Assembly (NCBI GenBank): GCA_031772625.1
Contig: CM062815.1
Span: forward strand, 121,381,977 to 121,445,976
DNA: 64,000 bases
Origin: Pinus tabuliformis
Taxonomy: Eukaryota > Streptophyta > Pinopsida > Pinales > Pinaceae
Reading direction: 5' to 3'
Positions 53,913-64,000 of the stretch are shown one piece after another. The first letter of the stretch is position 1, and every line of letters starts with the position of its first letter. Position numbers and translations under genes: made by a program. The notes beneath the pieces are model-generated. The model ran no database searches, had not been told where the DNA came from, and worked only from the letters and a program-made list of their open reading frames with translations.

Positions 53913-54097
53913 AAAGGTTATTTTCTTGATTTCTTGAGTTTTGTGCAAGTAGGGTTTTAATGGTTGCAAATTTGTGATGCTTACAAGGTTAAAGTTGTAG
54001 AGAGAAGGGAAACTATTGGTTGCAACTCCTGGGGTAATGCCCAGAAGAAGGAGAGCCACAAGGCCATAATCTTCATGCAAAGTTCCAACCCTAGCTG

Positions 54098-55200
54098 CAC
54101 TTGAAGCACCTCAAGTTTTACCTTCAATTGAGATTGAGGAGGTACAAGCAGTACCAGAAGTTGAGCTTGAATCCAAAGCCATCATGTCTGGAGAAAGAGA
54201 GACTGAAGGTCTTTTAGAATAGGAAGCATTCAAGAAAGCTTTCTATGACTTAACTAACATGGTTAGAGTCCTCTATGAAGAGAGGAATACTAGAATGGTT
54301 GGAAAGAGTTCTAAGCCCCCACATGGAGAGGAAAGCTCATGATATAAAAAAGATGAAAAGAAGGATTCAAAGGGTAATGGAGGAAAATCTCCTCCATCTC
54401 CACCATCTTCATCTTCCTCATCATCTCAAACAACATCATCTTCCACTTCCACCACAAAAATTGTTCACTCATTCAAAAACCCCAAAGGAAAAAACTCCCT
54501 TACTCAAATTGGACACTAAGTTTGAACCATGTACAATGGTGAGGTCAATGCAGAAAAGTTATATAATTGGATTCGACAATTGGAGGTTTATTGCAGAATT
54601 CATAACCTTCAAGAAGATGACATATAGATCCAATTGGCTTCACTGAGGCTAGAAGGAGTAGAACTAGTCTTGTGGGAAGCAAAGACTCAAGAGGAAATGT
54701 GAATTCATGGTAAGATATCCATTTCTTGGGTTGAATTTGTTTCTACAATTAAAAGGAAATTTTATCCTTTAGCCTATATGAAAAAAGCCATTATGAGTTG
54801 GAAAAAATTTAGGCAACTGAAGGGCCAAACAATTCAAGACTATACCCAAGAGTTTAGGAAAAGGGCTTTGTTCTTAGGAGTAGACTTGAATTCCCAAGAT
54901 ACACTGTTGAAATATATTGGGGGTTTACATTCCTACTTAAAACATACTATCCTTATGTTCAATCCAAGCAATTTGGATGAGGTATGTGTGCAAGCCACAC
55001 ACCTTGAAGCAAGAGTAAAGAACATTCAGGAAGAGGGTGGTAAGAAGAAGCCATTTAAGGGTAAGGAGAAAAAGAAGGGTATGGAAAGGGAAGAAGAATT
55101 CCAGTGTGAATAAAGAAGGGGAGAAAATTATATGCCAACATTGTAAGTTGGGCATGATGAAACCCATTATTGGAAATTACATCCCGAACTAAGGCCTAAG
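54098..55200 (+). pseudogene. Element G gag
   Basis: Broken across phases. About 54535-54780 reads YNWIRQLEVYCRIHNLQEDD; 54778-55113 reads WKKFRQLKGQTIQDYTQEFR, DTLLKYIGGLHSYLKHTIL and NLDEVCVQATHLEARVKN, followed by a Lys-rich tail. A degenerate knuckle follows (CQHCKLGHDETHYW, last Cys changed to Tyr, about 55135-55176). This is the standard Gypsy gag fold. The upstream part is Glu/Ser-rich with runs of His/Leu codons out of phase. Confidence 0.85.
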
Positions 55201-55227
55201 AAACCAAACAATAAGGGAAAACAAAAG

Positions 55228-55845
55228 ATGACTGCTACCACACAACATGATCTTGGATCAGATTCTAGTGATGAGACCAAGATTTCAGCCATGGTCACAA
55301 AAGGAAAAGAAGTTGTTGCAAGCACTAGTTCCTCACATAGTCATAACAACACTCCAAATGAAGAATCAAGAATAGAGTTGTTCCATGTAAGGGTAATTTC
55401 AAATCATACAAAGATTGATGCATTATTTGATAGTGGGTCACAATCAAACTTAATTTCAGAAGACTTGGTCAAAAAGCTTAACCTTGAAACTGTACCTCAT
55501 CATAAGCCATATCCATTGGGTTGGATAGTCAATGATTCAAATTTACAAGTTACAAGGAAATTCTTATTCAGGTTTGCCATTACTGAAAAATTGATTGATG
55601 AAGTAGAGTTAGATGTAGTTCCACTTGATATCTCAAGAATCATTTTGGGAAGTCCATATTTGTATGATAGGAAAGAAGTATTTTATCGTCATGAGAACAA
55701 ATACATGTTGCTCAAGGATGGAGTGGAGTATATTGTGAGAGCCCTTCACAAAAAGTTAAACATTTCTTTGGTTAATGTAGGGCAGATGAAGAGACTGGTA
55801 AATGCAAGTAAAAATTTTGTGCCTCATGATCAAGAAAAAGAATGA
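55228..55845 (+). pseudogene. Element G protease
   Basis: 205-codon open frame after a Ser/Thr-rich linker. Retroviral-type aspartic protease: KIDALFDSGSQSNLISEDLV with the catalytic Asp in DSG, then GSPYLYDRKEVFYR. It cleaves the polyprotein. The frame is lost at 55845, and RT sequence continues in the next phase (from 55802) with DVVRKHARCF. Confidence 0.9.
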
Positions 55846-56815
55846 TATTGATTATGAATATTTTGAAGGTTGCGATGATAAATTAAAATCTGATTTGTTT
55901 GATGTGGTAAGAAAGCATGCGAGATGTTTCAGGAACCAAAGGGGTTACCTCCCAAGAAGGGAATTCAGCATGAGATACAGCTGCATCAGGATGTTCCACT
56001 TCCAAACATTGGCATGTATCGCATGTCGATTTTTTCTCAACTCTTGGACACCCCACCCTATAGGTATTGACCTATAAATACAATTGGATCTATAATTATT
56101 GCTACCATTCAATATTAGGTATTGACCTATAAATAAAATAGTATCTATAATTATTGTTGTGAGCATACCTATCCAGAGCATGGAAATCAAGAAGCAAATT
56201 CAAGAATTGTTGAACAAAGGTATCATCCACCCATCTACTTCGCCATGTGGTTCACCCATTGTTTTGGTACCAAAGAAGGACGGGACTTGGCGCATGTGTG
56301 TGGATTTCCATGCACTGAACAAAATAACAGTAAGAATCGTTATCCACTGCCAAGAATTGATGATTTGCTTGATCAATTGAGGTATGCAAATTATTTCACT
56401 AAGTTAGACTTACGAAGTGGTTATAATCAAGTTAGAATAGCTGAAGAGGACATTTGGAAAACTTCATTTAAAACTAAACAAGGATTGTTTGAGTGGCTTG
56501 TTATGCCTTTTGATCTTACAAATGCTCCAGCTACTTTCATGAGAGTTATGAATGATGTATTGATACCATTTCTAGATGAATTTGTCATTGTTTACTTAGA
56601 TGATATTCCCATATTCAGCAAATCCAAAGAAGAACATGTCATGCATGTGAACAAAGTACTTGATGTCGAAGTGTGAATTTGGCAAGACTTCTTTAGTGTA
56701 TTTGGGACACATTGTTGGAGGAGGTGAGCTGAAGATAGACCCCTCTAAGGTTGAGGTCATTCTGAATTGGCCGAAGCCCAATATAGTTACAGAGGTAAGA
56801 AGCTTTCTAGGGATG
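55846..56815 (+). pseudogene. Element G reverse transcriptase with an internal insertion
   Basis: Gypsy [34 protein letters not shown], a frameshift near 56330, then [16 protein letters not shown] with the catalytic Asp, [20 protein letters not shown] and [13 protein letters not shown]. Near 56025-56158 an AT-rich insert with two 40-bp direct repeats splits the N-terminal part. After YLGHIVGGG-like sequence near 56700 the frame reaches VRSFLG and then jumps directly into RNase H, so the connection region has been deleted at about 56810. Confidence 0.9.
56061..56155 (+). repeat. Two 40-bp direct repeats inside G RT
   Basis: TAGGTATTGACCTATAAATA begins at 56061 and again at 56116, followed in both by TATAATTATTG-like ends. 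The repeats lie inside RT coding sequence and are not part of the protein. Confidence 0.85.
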
Positions 56816-57000
56816 CCAGTGATTACACCATGGGAGTAGTTCTTATGCAGCTTGGTAAGCCCATTTGATTTCATTCTGAAATTTTTAATGGAGTTGTGAC
56901 TAACTATCCCATTTATGACAAAGAACTTTATGCATTGGTACAAAGTGTCAAAAAATGGAAACACTACTTGATGAAGAATCTACATTAAGGTAGCTGATAT
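56811..57000 (+). pseudogene. Element G RNase H fragment
   Basis: DASDYTMGVVLMQLGKPI begins directly after VRSFLG. NYPIYDKELYALVQSVKKWKHYLM follows with the Glu helix. The remainder of the domain is missing; a stop near 56987 is followed by KVADMLSTPIV, the end of RNase H. Confidence 0.82.
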
Positions 57001-57102
57001 GCTTTCTACGCCTATTGTAAATTCATCTATTTTACTCAAGCACAATTTTGTTTTACATGAAGTTACATTGAGCAATATGCATATGATAATGACTTTTGAG
57101 AT

Positions 57103-58170
57103 GTGTACGCAAGCTTGAGGCAAGAAAACCAAATTGAAGAGTTAGATTACCATGTACATAATAGTTTTTTGTATCACTTGGGCAAGTTATGTATTCCACA
57201 AGGAGAAATAAATGGTATAATAAGGGAGGCACACACTTCATGGATTGTTGGACACTTTGGTGTAGGCAAGACAGTAGTGAATCTCCAAAGGTATTGTTAT
57301 TGGCCACGCATGTTTGATAATGTATTTCATTTTATTAGAGGATGTTCTTTGTGTGAAATAAGTAAGCCTAGCAATAGAAATCTAGGATTGTACACTCCAC
57401 TTACAGTACCTTCATGTCCATGGGAGAGTATATCAATGGATTTTGTAGAAGGTCTTCCATTGTCAAGGAAAGGTCATTGATTACTTGTATGTAGTTGTAG
57501 ACAAGTTTAATGAGATGTGTATTCTAACACCATGTAAAAATAAAATTACACCTAAACAAACAGCTCATCTTTTCTTTCAAAATATTTGGGTTCATTTTGT
57601 TCTTCCTACTTCCATTGTAAGTGATCGAGATTCTTGATTTGTTGGGAATTTTTGGTCAAATTTTTGGGACATGATGGACACTAAGTTGAAGAAGAGTACA
57701 ACCTTTCATCCGAAAATAGATGGACAAACCAAGGTGGTCAACAGGATAGTTATTCATCTTCTTAGAGGATATTGCAACAAATATACCAAGTTGTGGGATG
57801 AACAGTTGCATTACATACAACATGCATACAACAGGGAAAAGCATTCTTCCACAAACACATCGCCATTTGAGGCATGTTTTGAGTACTTTCCAAGATCGTC
57901 ATTGGACTTCATCTTTGAGAAATATGTCGCCATCGATGGTCATAGTGACATCGATAAGGCAAGGAAGTTCGTAGAGCAAATTCAATTGATACATCACACA
58001 ATGCAAGAACAGCTTGAGAAAAGTCAGAGCAGCTACAAGGCAAGGCATGACAAACACGGATCGATCATAAATTTCAAGTTGGAGATGAAGTTTAGTTATA
58101 TATTAGCAAAGAAAGACTTCAAGGGGAAGGTAAAAAGCTTAAGCCAATCCATTATGGTCCTTTTAAAATT
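57103..58170 (+). pseudogene. Element G integrase
   Basis: Zinc domain: REAHTSWIVGHFGVGKTVVN with two His, then RGCSLCEISKPSNR with two Cys. Core: Asp at 57439-57441 (SMDFVEG) and Asp at 57623-57625 (VSDRDS). At the expected Glu position (57731-57733) the codon is AAG, Lys, in GQTKVVNR. Spacing of 35 residues is kept, so one G-to-A change has destroyed the third catalytic residue. A frameshift near 57475 and a stop near 57634 also break it. The C-terminal part continues to about 58170 with further shifts. Confidence 0.9.
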
Positions 58171-58458
58171 ATGGAAAAGATTAGTAACAATACATTTAAG
58201 CTAGATTTACCTCCTTATATGAAAATATACTCTGTTGTTAATGTTCAAAATTTGAGATTGTTTGAGCCTCCTTTTATTCATGATCAAGAAGAGAATGTTC
58301 AGCTACCATCAATAGATTATTTCTCTCCAGAATACCTTGATGACCTACAGCAAGATCTCATACTTGACAGAAGAACTAGAACTTCGAAGAAAGGGAATGT
58401 CGAATATCTTAGAGTGGGACTCAAGGGACAAAATCCTTCTAAACCCAAATGGTTGTAG
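58171..58458 (+). pseudogene. Element G integrase tail with chromodomain-like end
   Basis: 95 codons: NTFKLDLPPYMKIYSVVNVQ (typical end of Gypsy integrase), an acidic DQEENVQLPSIDYFSPEY linker, then ILDRRTRTSKKGNVEYLRVG and a GLKGQNPSKPKW end resembling the degenerate chromodomain of plant chromoviruses. The assignment of the last part is by pattern only. Confidence 0.72.
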
Positions 58459-58530
58459 ATCGAGAAGATTAGGGAGATGTACCCTCACTTGCTGAACAAT
58501 TGATAGTATCTTTTGGGGTTGAAAAGGTTT

Positions 58531-58544
58531 CCAGTGGGGAGGAA
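58531..58544 (+). other. Polypurine tract of element G
   Basis: CCAGTGGGGAGGAA directly precedes the 3' LTR. Confidence 0.75.
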
Positions 58545-59920
58545 TGATCAGGTGCTCAGTATTTAGCTCAAAAAACAAAGTTCTCAGAATCACTCAAAAC
58601 CTAAACGACTGCGTCCATCTTGACGATATGATCCCAACGCAACTCGGTTCACTCAAAACCGAGTTCATATGAGGAAGATATTGTGTTTTGTCCTCTTTTC
58701 CAAACAAAGGATTTTTTGCAAAAAAAGTACAGTCACTGCACAGTCAGCAGTCCGAACTACTGACGGGGCAGATGACTAGGTTGGTCAATGTCCTATCAGG
58801 TTTCACCAAGTGTCATGTTTTTATTGGTCTGCAGGTGTGGTGACATGGCTCGATTTTATTGGTTTATGAAGGACCAATGAGGAGGGGACAAGTGGCAAGC
58901 CCGGAGGCCGCCACGTGTCCCTCCCCAAAGGACCACATATATCGATGGCCAATAAAATTTTATGGCAGGCCAGGGGGTCGAACCTGTGACTTGCACTGAA
59001 CAAACCACTTGACATATCGTTACACCACCACCATAGTTCTTACAAGACTATGGTTTTACGTTTATTTTAATGTGTTAACGTTTTGCGATTGGGGATTAGG
59101 AGGGAGCCAACCCACAGGCCAGCCCCCTCCCATGTGAACACTCCATCCGACGGCTATGGTTACGGCTAACCAATGGCCAGCATAAACTTAACCATAGCAT
59201 TACCCACAACACGTGTTCACTCCACTAACTGTCGAGCTACATAAATTGTAACTGTTTGCAACTACCTGTGTCGGGTATTCTGCATGTGATCATGCCATGT
59301 AAAACCGCGCGGATTTTGCGCTAATACGGATTAACATTAATTAATCCACAGTTAACATTTAATTAAACTGCAGTTAGTATGGCGGAAAAGTTGGCAGTCA
59401 TTCCAATTTCGACTCTAACTTCGTTTTTAGCGGGACTAACTGGAGTTCCTCCAGTTTTGGAGGAGTTTTCCTAGGGAAAACTGTCTTTGTCATAACTTTT
59501 GCAAAATTCGACAAAATTGGGATTAGGAAAAGGGTGTTCCTAGATGACTTTGATGTTCTGAGCACAATGAAGCAGGTTTCAGGAGAAGTAGAGCATTGTA
59601 AACAACACTTTTACCATTATTGAGCTAATACAGAGGCCCAAGCCATGGAAGCTGGACCAAGGAGATGTAGCCCAGGAGGAGTGAACTCCATCAAAATACT
59701 AAGTTAAGTGTTCATTTTGATGGTTTGCTGTACATTTTTGTTCAGCACTTTACTTTTATGCTCTTTTTCTCACGAACTTAACATAAAACTTGACAAATTT
59801 ACCTGTTTTCATTCACAAACACCATAAGGAAGCCTATGCACATGAAGCAATTGATAAGCAAGTGTTTTTAATTTTGAATTTGAAATTAGCACAGAAAAAC
59901 TAACATTCGATAACAGATCA
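58545..59920 (+). repeat. 3' LTR of element G
   Basis: 1,376 bp matching 52476-53897, with the tRNA-like antisense boxes at 58974-58984 and 59017-59027, both slightly eroded. Followed by the TTCAA duplication. Confidence 0.92.
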
Positions 59921-59925
59921 TTCAA

Positions 59926-60530
59926 CCTCATTTGTCATCAATTCGATCACCATAAGAAATAAGTTTGATCTGAAGCAAGGAACAAGAATGAAACAAGAAT
60001 GAAGAATAAGGAAACAAGAAGAAGTCAAAATGAGAAGCAAAAATTTATTTTTGAGCCCTATTCTCTCACACATGCGAAGAAATTAGGGTTTATTAAGCTA
60101 TTACAGGGCTGAAGATTGTAGGTCAAAGTTGTAGATTTGAAGTTGGGGGCTGAAGTTGAGACTTGAAGTTGGTTGAAGAAGAATTGACCCTTGTTGACTT
60201 GGTTGATCATTGACCTATTTGGAAGAGACTCTTGGAGGGCTAACTTGGTGCTTGGAGGAGGTCTTGGTCTAGAGGTTTGGGTCTTGTTTTTCTCATTTGA
60301 AGAAGATTCTATAAGAAGAGGAGATTATTTTTTGGTTTTTCTCCTTAGAGGGGTTTTTCCCTAGCTTGGAGCCTACTTCTTATGTCCATTGTCATTATTT
60401 TTTTTGCTCTTGATAATTGTTTGATGAAAAGATATAATAAAGAAACATAAGAAGATAAATAAAGTTCACAAGAAATTATTAAGGCTAATGAGAAATGGTT
60501 TAAATAACTGCCCTAGTAGATTATATAACA
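59926..60530 (+). repeat. 3' LTR of element F, right part
   Basis: Matches 23796-24407, with shared words such as TCTTGGAGGGYTWACTTGGTGC. Ends ATAACA, then CATGG (60531-60535). Confidence 0.9.
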
Positions 60531-60535
60531 CATGG

Positions 60536-61557
60536 TAGTATATTAGATAACCAAAGATACAAATGTGTGACAAAATTGGTTTCTTTCCTGTAAAAGCCTC
60601 CTCAGGTGTCAACTTGGCCAACATGTTATGTGGACTCAGGTTCTACAAATAAATGACAACATTGCAAGCTTCTTCCCATAGAAACATAGATAGCTCCTAA
60701 TCATGTAACATAGCCTTGGCCTCTCTGATAATCGCCCTATTATTTCACTCTATAACCCCATTTTGTTAAGGGTTGCATGGACTTGTCAACTCTTTTTTTA
60801 TATGCTCATGTGCGTAGAATTCCTTGAAAGAATTCAAGCTATACTTGCCTCCATTTTCAAACCTGAGTGTTTTAATCTTTCTCCCTATATGGTTCTCTAC
60901 AAGGGCTTTAAACTCCTTGAACTAACATAAAACCTTGTCCTTCTTCTTCAAGAAGTATATCCAAGTATTCCTAGAGAATTCATCTATGAAGGTTACATAA
61001 TAGTGGTGTCCACTTAAAGATATTGTTGACATGGACCCACGCACATCTAAACTTATCAAGTCCAAGATGCTCTTAGACCTACCATTGTTGCTCAGAAAGG
61101 TGGTCTTGGCATACTTGCCTAATGTGCAACCCTTGCACACATCACGTTGCTTGACCCTAAAATTTGAGGGTCTTATCACAATCTCCTTGAACACATTAAG
61201 TTCTCCATGGTGCAAATGAGCCATCCTCATGTGCTCTAACTTGTCCAACTCCTGTCTACCACTAACCAATTATTGTGCTAGTTCAAATTGAAGTCTAAAC
61301 AAGTTACCTTTTCTCACTCCTATCCTCTTGGTTGTCCTAGAATCGTTAGGTCGAATATACACCTTTCCACCCTCAAAGGTCATAATGTAACCCTTGTTTT
61401 CCAAGGTAGCAACACAAATAATATTTTTGGTCATTCCCATAACATACAACACATCTTCCACCAAAAAATGTTTACTAGACTCTCTCTGTAACTTGACAAT
61501 GACAACTCCAACTACATTATACTTAACGTTATCCCCAAGTTCTATGTAGAAGTCCAT
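60536..61557 (-). pseudogene. Element E protease-integrase region
   Basis: Minus-strand Copia frames. At 61557-61270: FLVEDVLYVMGMTKNIICVA, the stretch between protease and integrase. At 61269-60922: HMRMAHLHHGELN and CKGCTLGKYAKTTF (zinc domain), LISLDVRGSM with the first catalytic Asp and YYVTFIDEFSRNTWIYFLKK. Below 60920 the core continues in other phases (FKALVE near 60905, then Asp and Glu regions with stops) to the F insertion. Confidence 0.85.
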
Positions 61558-61559
61558 TT

Positions 61560-61920
61560 ATTTCCCCTTCACACTAGTGAAATACTCCTTCACTCCCATC
61601 ATGTGGCAATAAGCCCTACTGTCAATATGCCACACATTGGTCGATATTGAACTCAAGAGACAAGCAATGAGTGAAAACTAGTTTTCGAATCTAGTTGCAA
61701 TCATCCACTTTAGTTGTAGCAACAACCTTCTTCTTGTACTTGCATTTTTTCCTGTTATGGAATTGGTTGGCGAAGTGTCCTAGTTGATGACAAGCAAATT
61801 TATTTATCTTAATAGGATCCTTCTTCTTCTCTCCTTTGGAAGCCGACCCATTATTTGGCCCTTTCTTTGCCTTCATCTTACCCTTACCAACTAGGGAAAG
61901 ATTCTTTTCTTCTTAAAATT
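61560..61920 (-). pseudogene. Element E gag C-terminus, degenerate zinc knuckle
   Basis: The 61-codon frame 61691-61876 contains KFACHQLGHFANQFHNRKK, a knuckle in which the first and last Cys are replaced by Lys and Phe. Protease sequence expected after it (61560-61690) is read only with shifts. Confidence 0.75.
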
Positions 61921-61990
61921 TCCTCTCCTGGTCACCATGGTGAGCCCCTTCTCTGCTTTCTTCATGTACAAAATCGTCCCACATTCTTTC

Positions 61991-62512
61991 CTAGGTGGGA
62001 AGGTTCTCTCGATCCATGATGCATTTCACAAACACATCCCATTGTTTCGTAAAGCCATTCAACGCTATACACACCAATTCTAGTTTAGGTATAATTTGTC
62101 TTATAGTTACCATCTCATCCTGTATTTGAGTCATTTTGGTCAAATATAAAGTTATTCCCTCCCCCTTGGACATCCTTGTGCCATGTAGTTGGTCCCTTAG
62201 TACCATCTTTCGACTATAATATTCACTTGGGCACAACTTGGTGAGCACATCCCACATTTATTTCAATGTCTTCTTCTTAGGTAAACATGGGATAAGGTAA
62301 TCTTTAACTCCATCCATAATTATTCTTTTTTCCCTTGCTTCTTTTACCTCATGCAGGTCTAGGGTTATTAGATCTAAAACTGGTGGAACAACTATGGTGT
62401 TGATGAAGTTCCACAATTTGTTCTCCTTGACAATGGTTGTGATTCGAACCTTCCATTGAAGATAATTTGAGGATCCTTCCAAATTGTCTTCATATTGAAA
62501 GTAGGTAGCCAT
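61991..62512 (-). pseudogene. Element E gag core
   Basis: ATG at 62512 starts MATYFQYEDNLEGSSNYLQW, the typical Copia gag N-terminus. After one stop at 62258-62260 the same phase continues with MWDVLTKLCPSEYYSRKMVL, ITLYLTKMTQIQDEM and LNGFTKQWDVFVK. It lies about 100 bp downstream of the primer site. Confidence 0.88.
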
Positions 62513-62610
62513 GATGGATTAAATCCTAAAACACTTACTTAACGAACACTCACACTCCTTTGAATGGATACCTTGTTTCAAATTCCCATGGTTTTGTACT
62601 CATAGACTCT

Positions 62611-62623
62611 TGCTTTGATACCA
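62611..62623 (-). other. Primer binding site of element E
   Basis: The minus strand reads TGGTATCAAAGCA directly after the 5' LTR, an initiator tRNA-Met complement with one change. Confidence 0.87.
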
Positions 62624-63406
62624 TGTTAGTTTTATTGAACCCATATCAGATTTAATGCTCGATAAAATTTCAATAACAAAAATAAATTTATTTCCTTAGA
62701 TTTGAAATTTTCCTAACTTAGTATGCACAACATAAATAAACAAATAGTAAACGGGGAAAATAAAATATTTGACACAAATTTTACCTTAGAAACCCCAAAT
62801 GCGGGGAAAACCAACAAACATGGGCTCTTTATTCAACTTCAGAAAATTGATTACAACAAATATTTCCTTATGAATTTACAACAACGATTTACCCATAAAT
62901 TTTTAGACCTTTGACCCAAGAAATAAGATGTATGACCTAGTGAAATTTGGCCTATATGACCTAGCCAAATCGATCTGTATGACTTAGATAATTCAACCTC
63001 CTTAATCTTACTTGTTTCCCTTGAAATTCGCCTTTGTGTTGTTCACACTGTTGTAATTTCGACTTCCTATCTATGTTGAATGCCCGGCTCTTATGCCAAA
63101 CTGAACTGGTCTCTCTAGCAACCCATATCCATCTTTTATCATTTTATGACATAATCTCCAAAGTGATGGAGGACTGATATTGCACCTCCACAATTGAGAT
63201 CAACAGTCGTGATATAATCTTTTGTTGACCTCTTGACTTTATTAAAAAGGTGTCCAATAAAATACAAAAATAAATTATTGACTCTATGCCTACGGTCCAA
63301 ACTTAGGAAATAGTTAATTAATTATATCGTGAGATATTTTTGGCAATTCACTACATGTCATGCCACTTACCAGTGCAAAATCACCTCCTAAGCTACATTT
63401 TCAACA
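62624..63406 (-). repeat. 5' LTR of element E
   Basis: 783 bp from TGTTAGTTTTATTG to TTTTCAACA, homologous to 20806-21544 with many substitutions and an insertion near 62990-63080. Followed by AGGAG. Confidence 0.88.
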
Positions 63407-64000
63407 AGGAGAATAAAAGAAATTTGACTTCTACTTTTATTTATTTAAGTTAAATTATAATGGTATTATTCCCCACTTTTACTAAGTGGTCACAAGAAAT
63501 TATTTCAAACTACTTCTCGCATGTTCACACCTAACCTATGTAATAATCTCTTGGTTGAGCTATATTTTTCATTAGGGTATCGTGCCATTATCCACATAAC
63601 TTGTCATGTTGATATCTTAAATGACTTCCATTGTATTAGAAAGAGATAGAAGTCAAGGAATGGGTAAAGAGACAAAAGTTGAGGAATGGGAAAAAAAAAT
63701 AAAGTTGAGTGATGAGATTACTTTAGGAAGCAATTAGGAAGAAGTTCCAAGAGGGAAAAGGGGAAATTTCCATCTCTAGGAGAAGGACAAATGCTCCTTG
63801 TGGTGGGATTAGGGGTAGAAACAAGCAAGAAGAGAACCTTCATTTGCATATGTGAGTATTAATAGGAACTCCCAAATGAAGTTGCAAAAATGTAGTGTAA
63901 TGACGATGTAGATTGCCATCTTAATGAAGAAGGGGAGTGGAGTCACTACTTGGTTTCAAGGAATGACAAACCTTAAGAGGAGGGAAAAGATAAGGGGGAA
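63407..64000. other. Right flank, no gene seen
   Basis: About 590 bp of AG-rich DNA after element E. The first five bases, AGGAG, are the right target duplication of E. No open frame, RNA gene or recognised repeat. Confidence 0.5.

Larger units (their letters stand above)
52476..59920 (+). mobile_element. Element G: Ty3/Gypsy retrotransposon, decayed
   Basis: 7.4 kb with LTRs 52476-53897 and 58545-59920, both TGATCA...AGATCA, and a perfect TTCAA duplication (52471-52475, 59921-59925). A Met-type primer site and a purine tract are in place. Order gag, protease, RT, RNase H, integrase, then a chromodomain-like tail: a Gypsy, probably chromoviral, element. Frameshifts, stops, a deletion across the end of RT and a mutated integrase residue make it inactive. 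Confidence 0.93.
23426..60530 (+). mobile_element. Element F: Copia-like element with gag but no recognisable pol, heavily nested
   Basis: The 5' LTR at 23426-24407 and the 3' LTR at 52133-52475 plus 59926-60530 (split by element G) match along their whole length and are flanked by CATGG. A primer site follows the 5' LTR and a purine tract (AAAAGGGA, 52124-52131) precedes the 3' LTR. Internal DNA contains Copia-type gag with a zinc knuckle, interrupted by solo LTR I, a tandem triplication, element H and solo LTR J. After gag only about 2.1 kb of internal DNA remain (apart from solo LTR K), and I could not find protease, integrase or RT there. Confidence 0.9.
20806..63406 (-). mobile_element. 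Element E: old Ty1/Copia element split by 37 kb of insertions
   Basis: LTRs at 20806-21544 and 62624-63406 are homologous but strongly diverged. The left one has TA...GA instead of TG...CA ends. The flanks are AGAAG (20801-20805) and AGGAG (63407-63411), a target duplication with one transition. The right LTR has a primer site, so E reads on the minus strand. Its gag, protease and integrase N-terminus lie at 60536-62512. The integrase tail, RT and RNase H lie at 21840-23420. The halves join exactly across element F. Confidence 0.9.

Noticed and set aside
1-64000. CRISPR array, bacterial operon, riboswitch or integron-like structure
   Set aside because: No evenly spaced short direct repeats with unique spacers and no bacterial gene organisation. 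All long frames are plant retroelement proteins.
1-64000. A host plant gene with introns
   Set aside because: No run of exon-like frames with splice sites and a non-transposon product was found. The only intron candidate belongs to the H LTR.

Overview
This window is intergenic DNA of a large-genome seed plant, built almost entirely of retrotransposons nested in one another. No convincing host gene was found. The plant assignment rests on an L1-type LINE whose first ORF has the plant DUF4283-like domain plus CCHC knuckle and which carries a C-terminal RNase H, on plant-style Copia (PR-INT-RT-RH) and Gypsy (PR-RT-RH-INT) polyproteins, and on initiator-tRNA-Met primer sites. Very long nested elements and AT-rich, decayed DNA fit a gymnosperm, but the sequence alone does not prove this.

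Block 1 (115-13078). Copia element A lies on the minus strand (LTRs 120-1065 and 12143-13073, target duplication TGATA). Its own coding region is reduced to a gag-integrase fusion and part of RT. Inside it are the remains of a second minus-strand Copia, B (LTR 1066-2689, RT-RH, INT/PR and gag down to 7873), and a small plus-strand Gypsy derivative, C (7874-10409), whose coding region has been shuffled. The right end of C, the left part of B and the 3' part of A's pol were lost in deletions.

Block 2 (13074-20805). After about 760 bp without recognisable genes comes a full-length plant L1 LINE (13860-20633, plus strand) with poly(A) and a 19-bp target duplication. It landed inside a short 22-bp minisatellite and is broken by a few frameshifts and stop codons.

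Block 3 (20806-63406). One old Copia element, E (minus strand), was split by Copia-like element F (23426-60530, duplication CATGG). F in turn received three solo LTRs: I (24962-29847), J (48139-48739) and K (49578-50593). It also received the Gypsy element H (32426-47797, duplication GTATG) and, in its 3' LTR, the Gypsy element G (52476-59920, duplication TTCAA). A 1.2-kb segment spanning the end of solo LTR I, F gag and the start of LTR J was tandemly triplicated before H inserted into the third copy.

The most unusual content is in H and I. Their LTRs are 4.9 kb long and each holds a decayed reading frame of roughly 1,000 codons, preceded by a plausible intron. The two LTRs are diverged, yet their predicted proteins still align. 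H also has an archaeal-type RNase H with all four catalytic acidic residues between protease and RT, while its ordinary RNase H has lost catalytic residues. All coding regions here carry stops or frameshifts, so no element in the window looks autonomous now.
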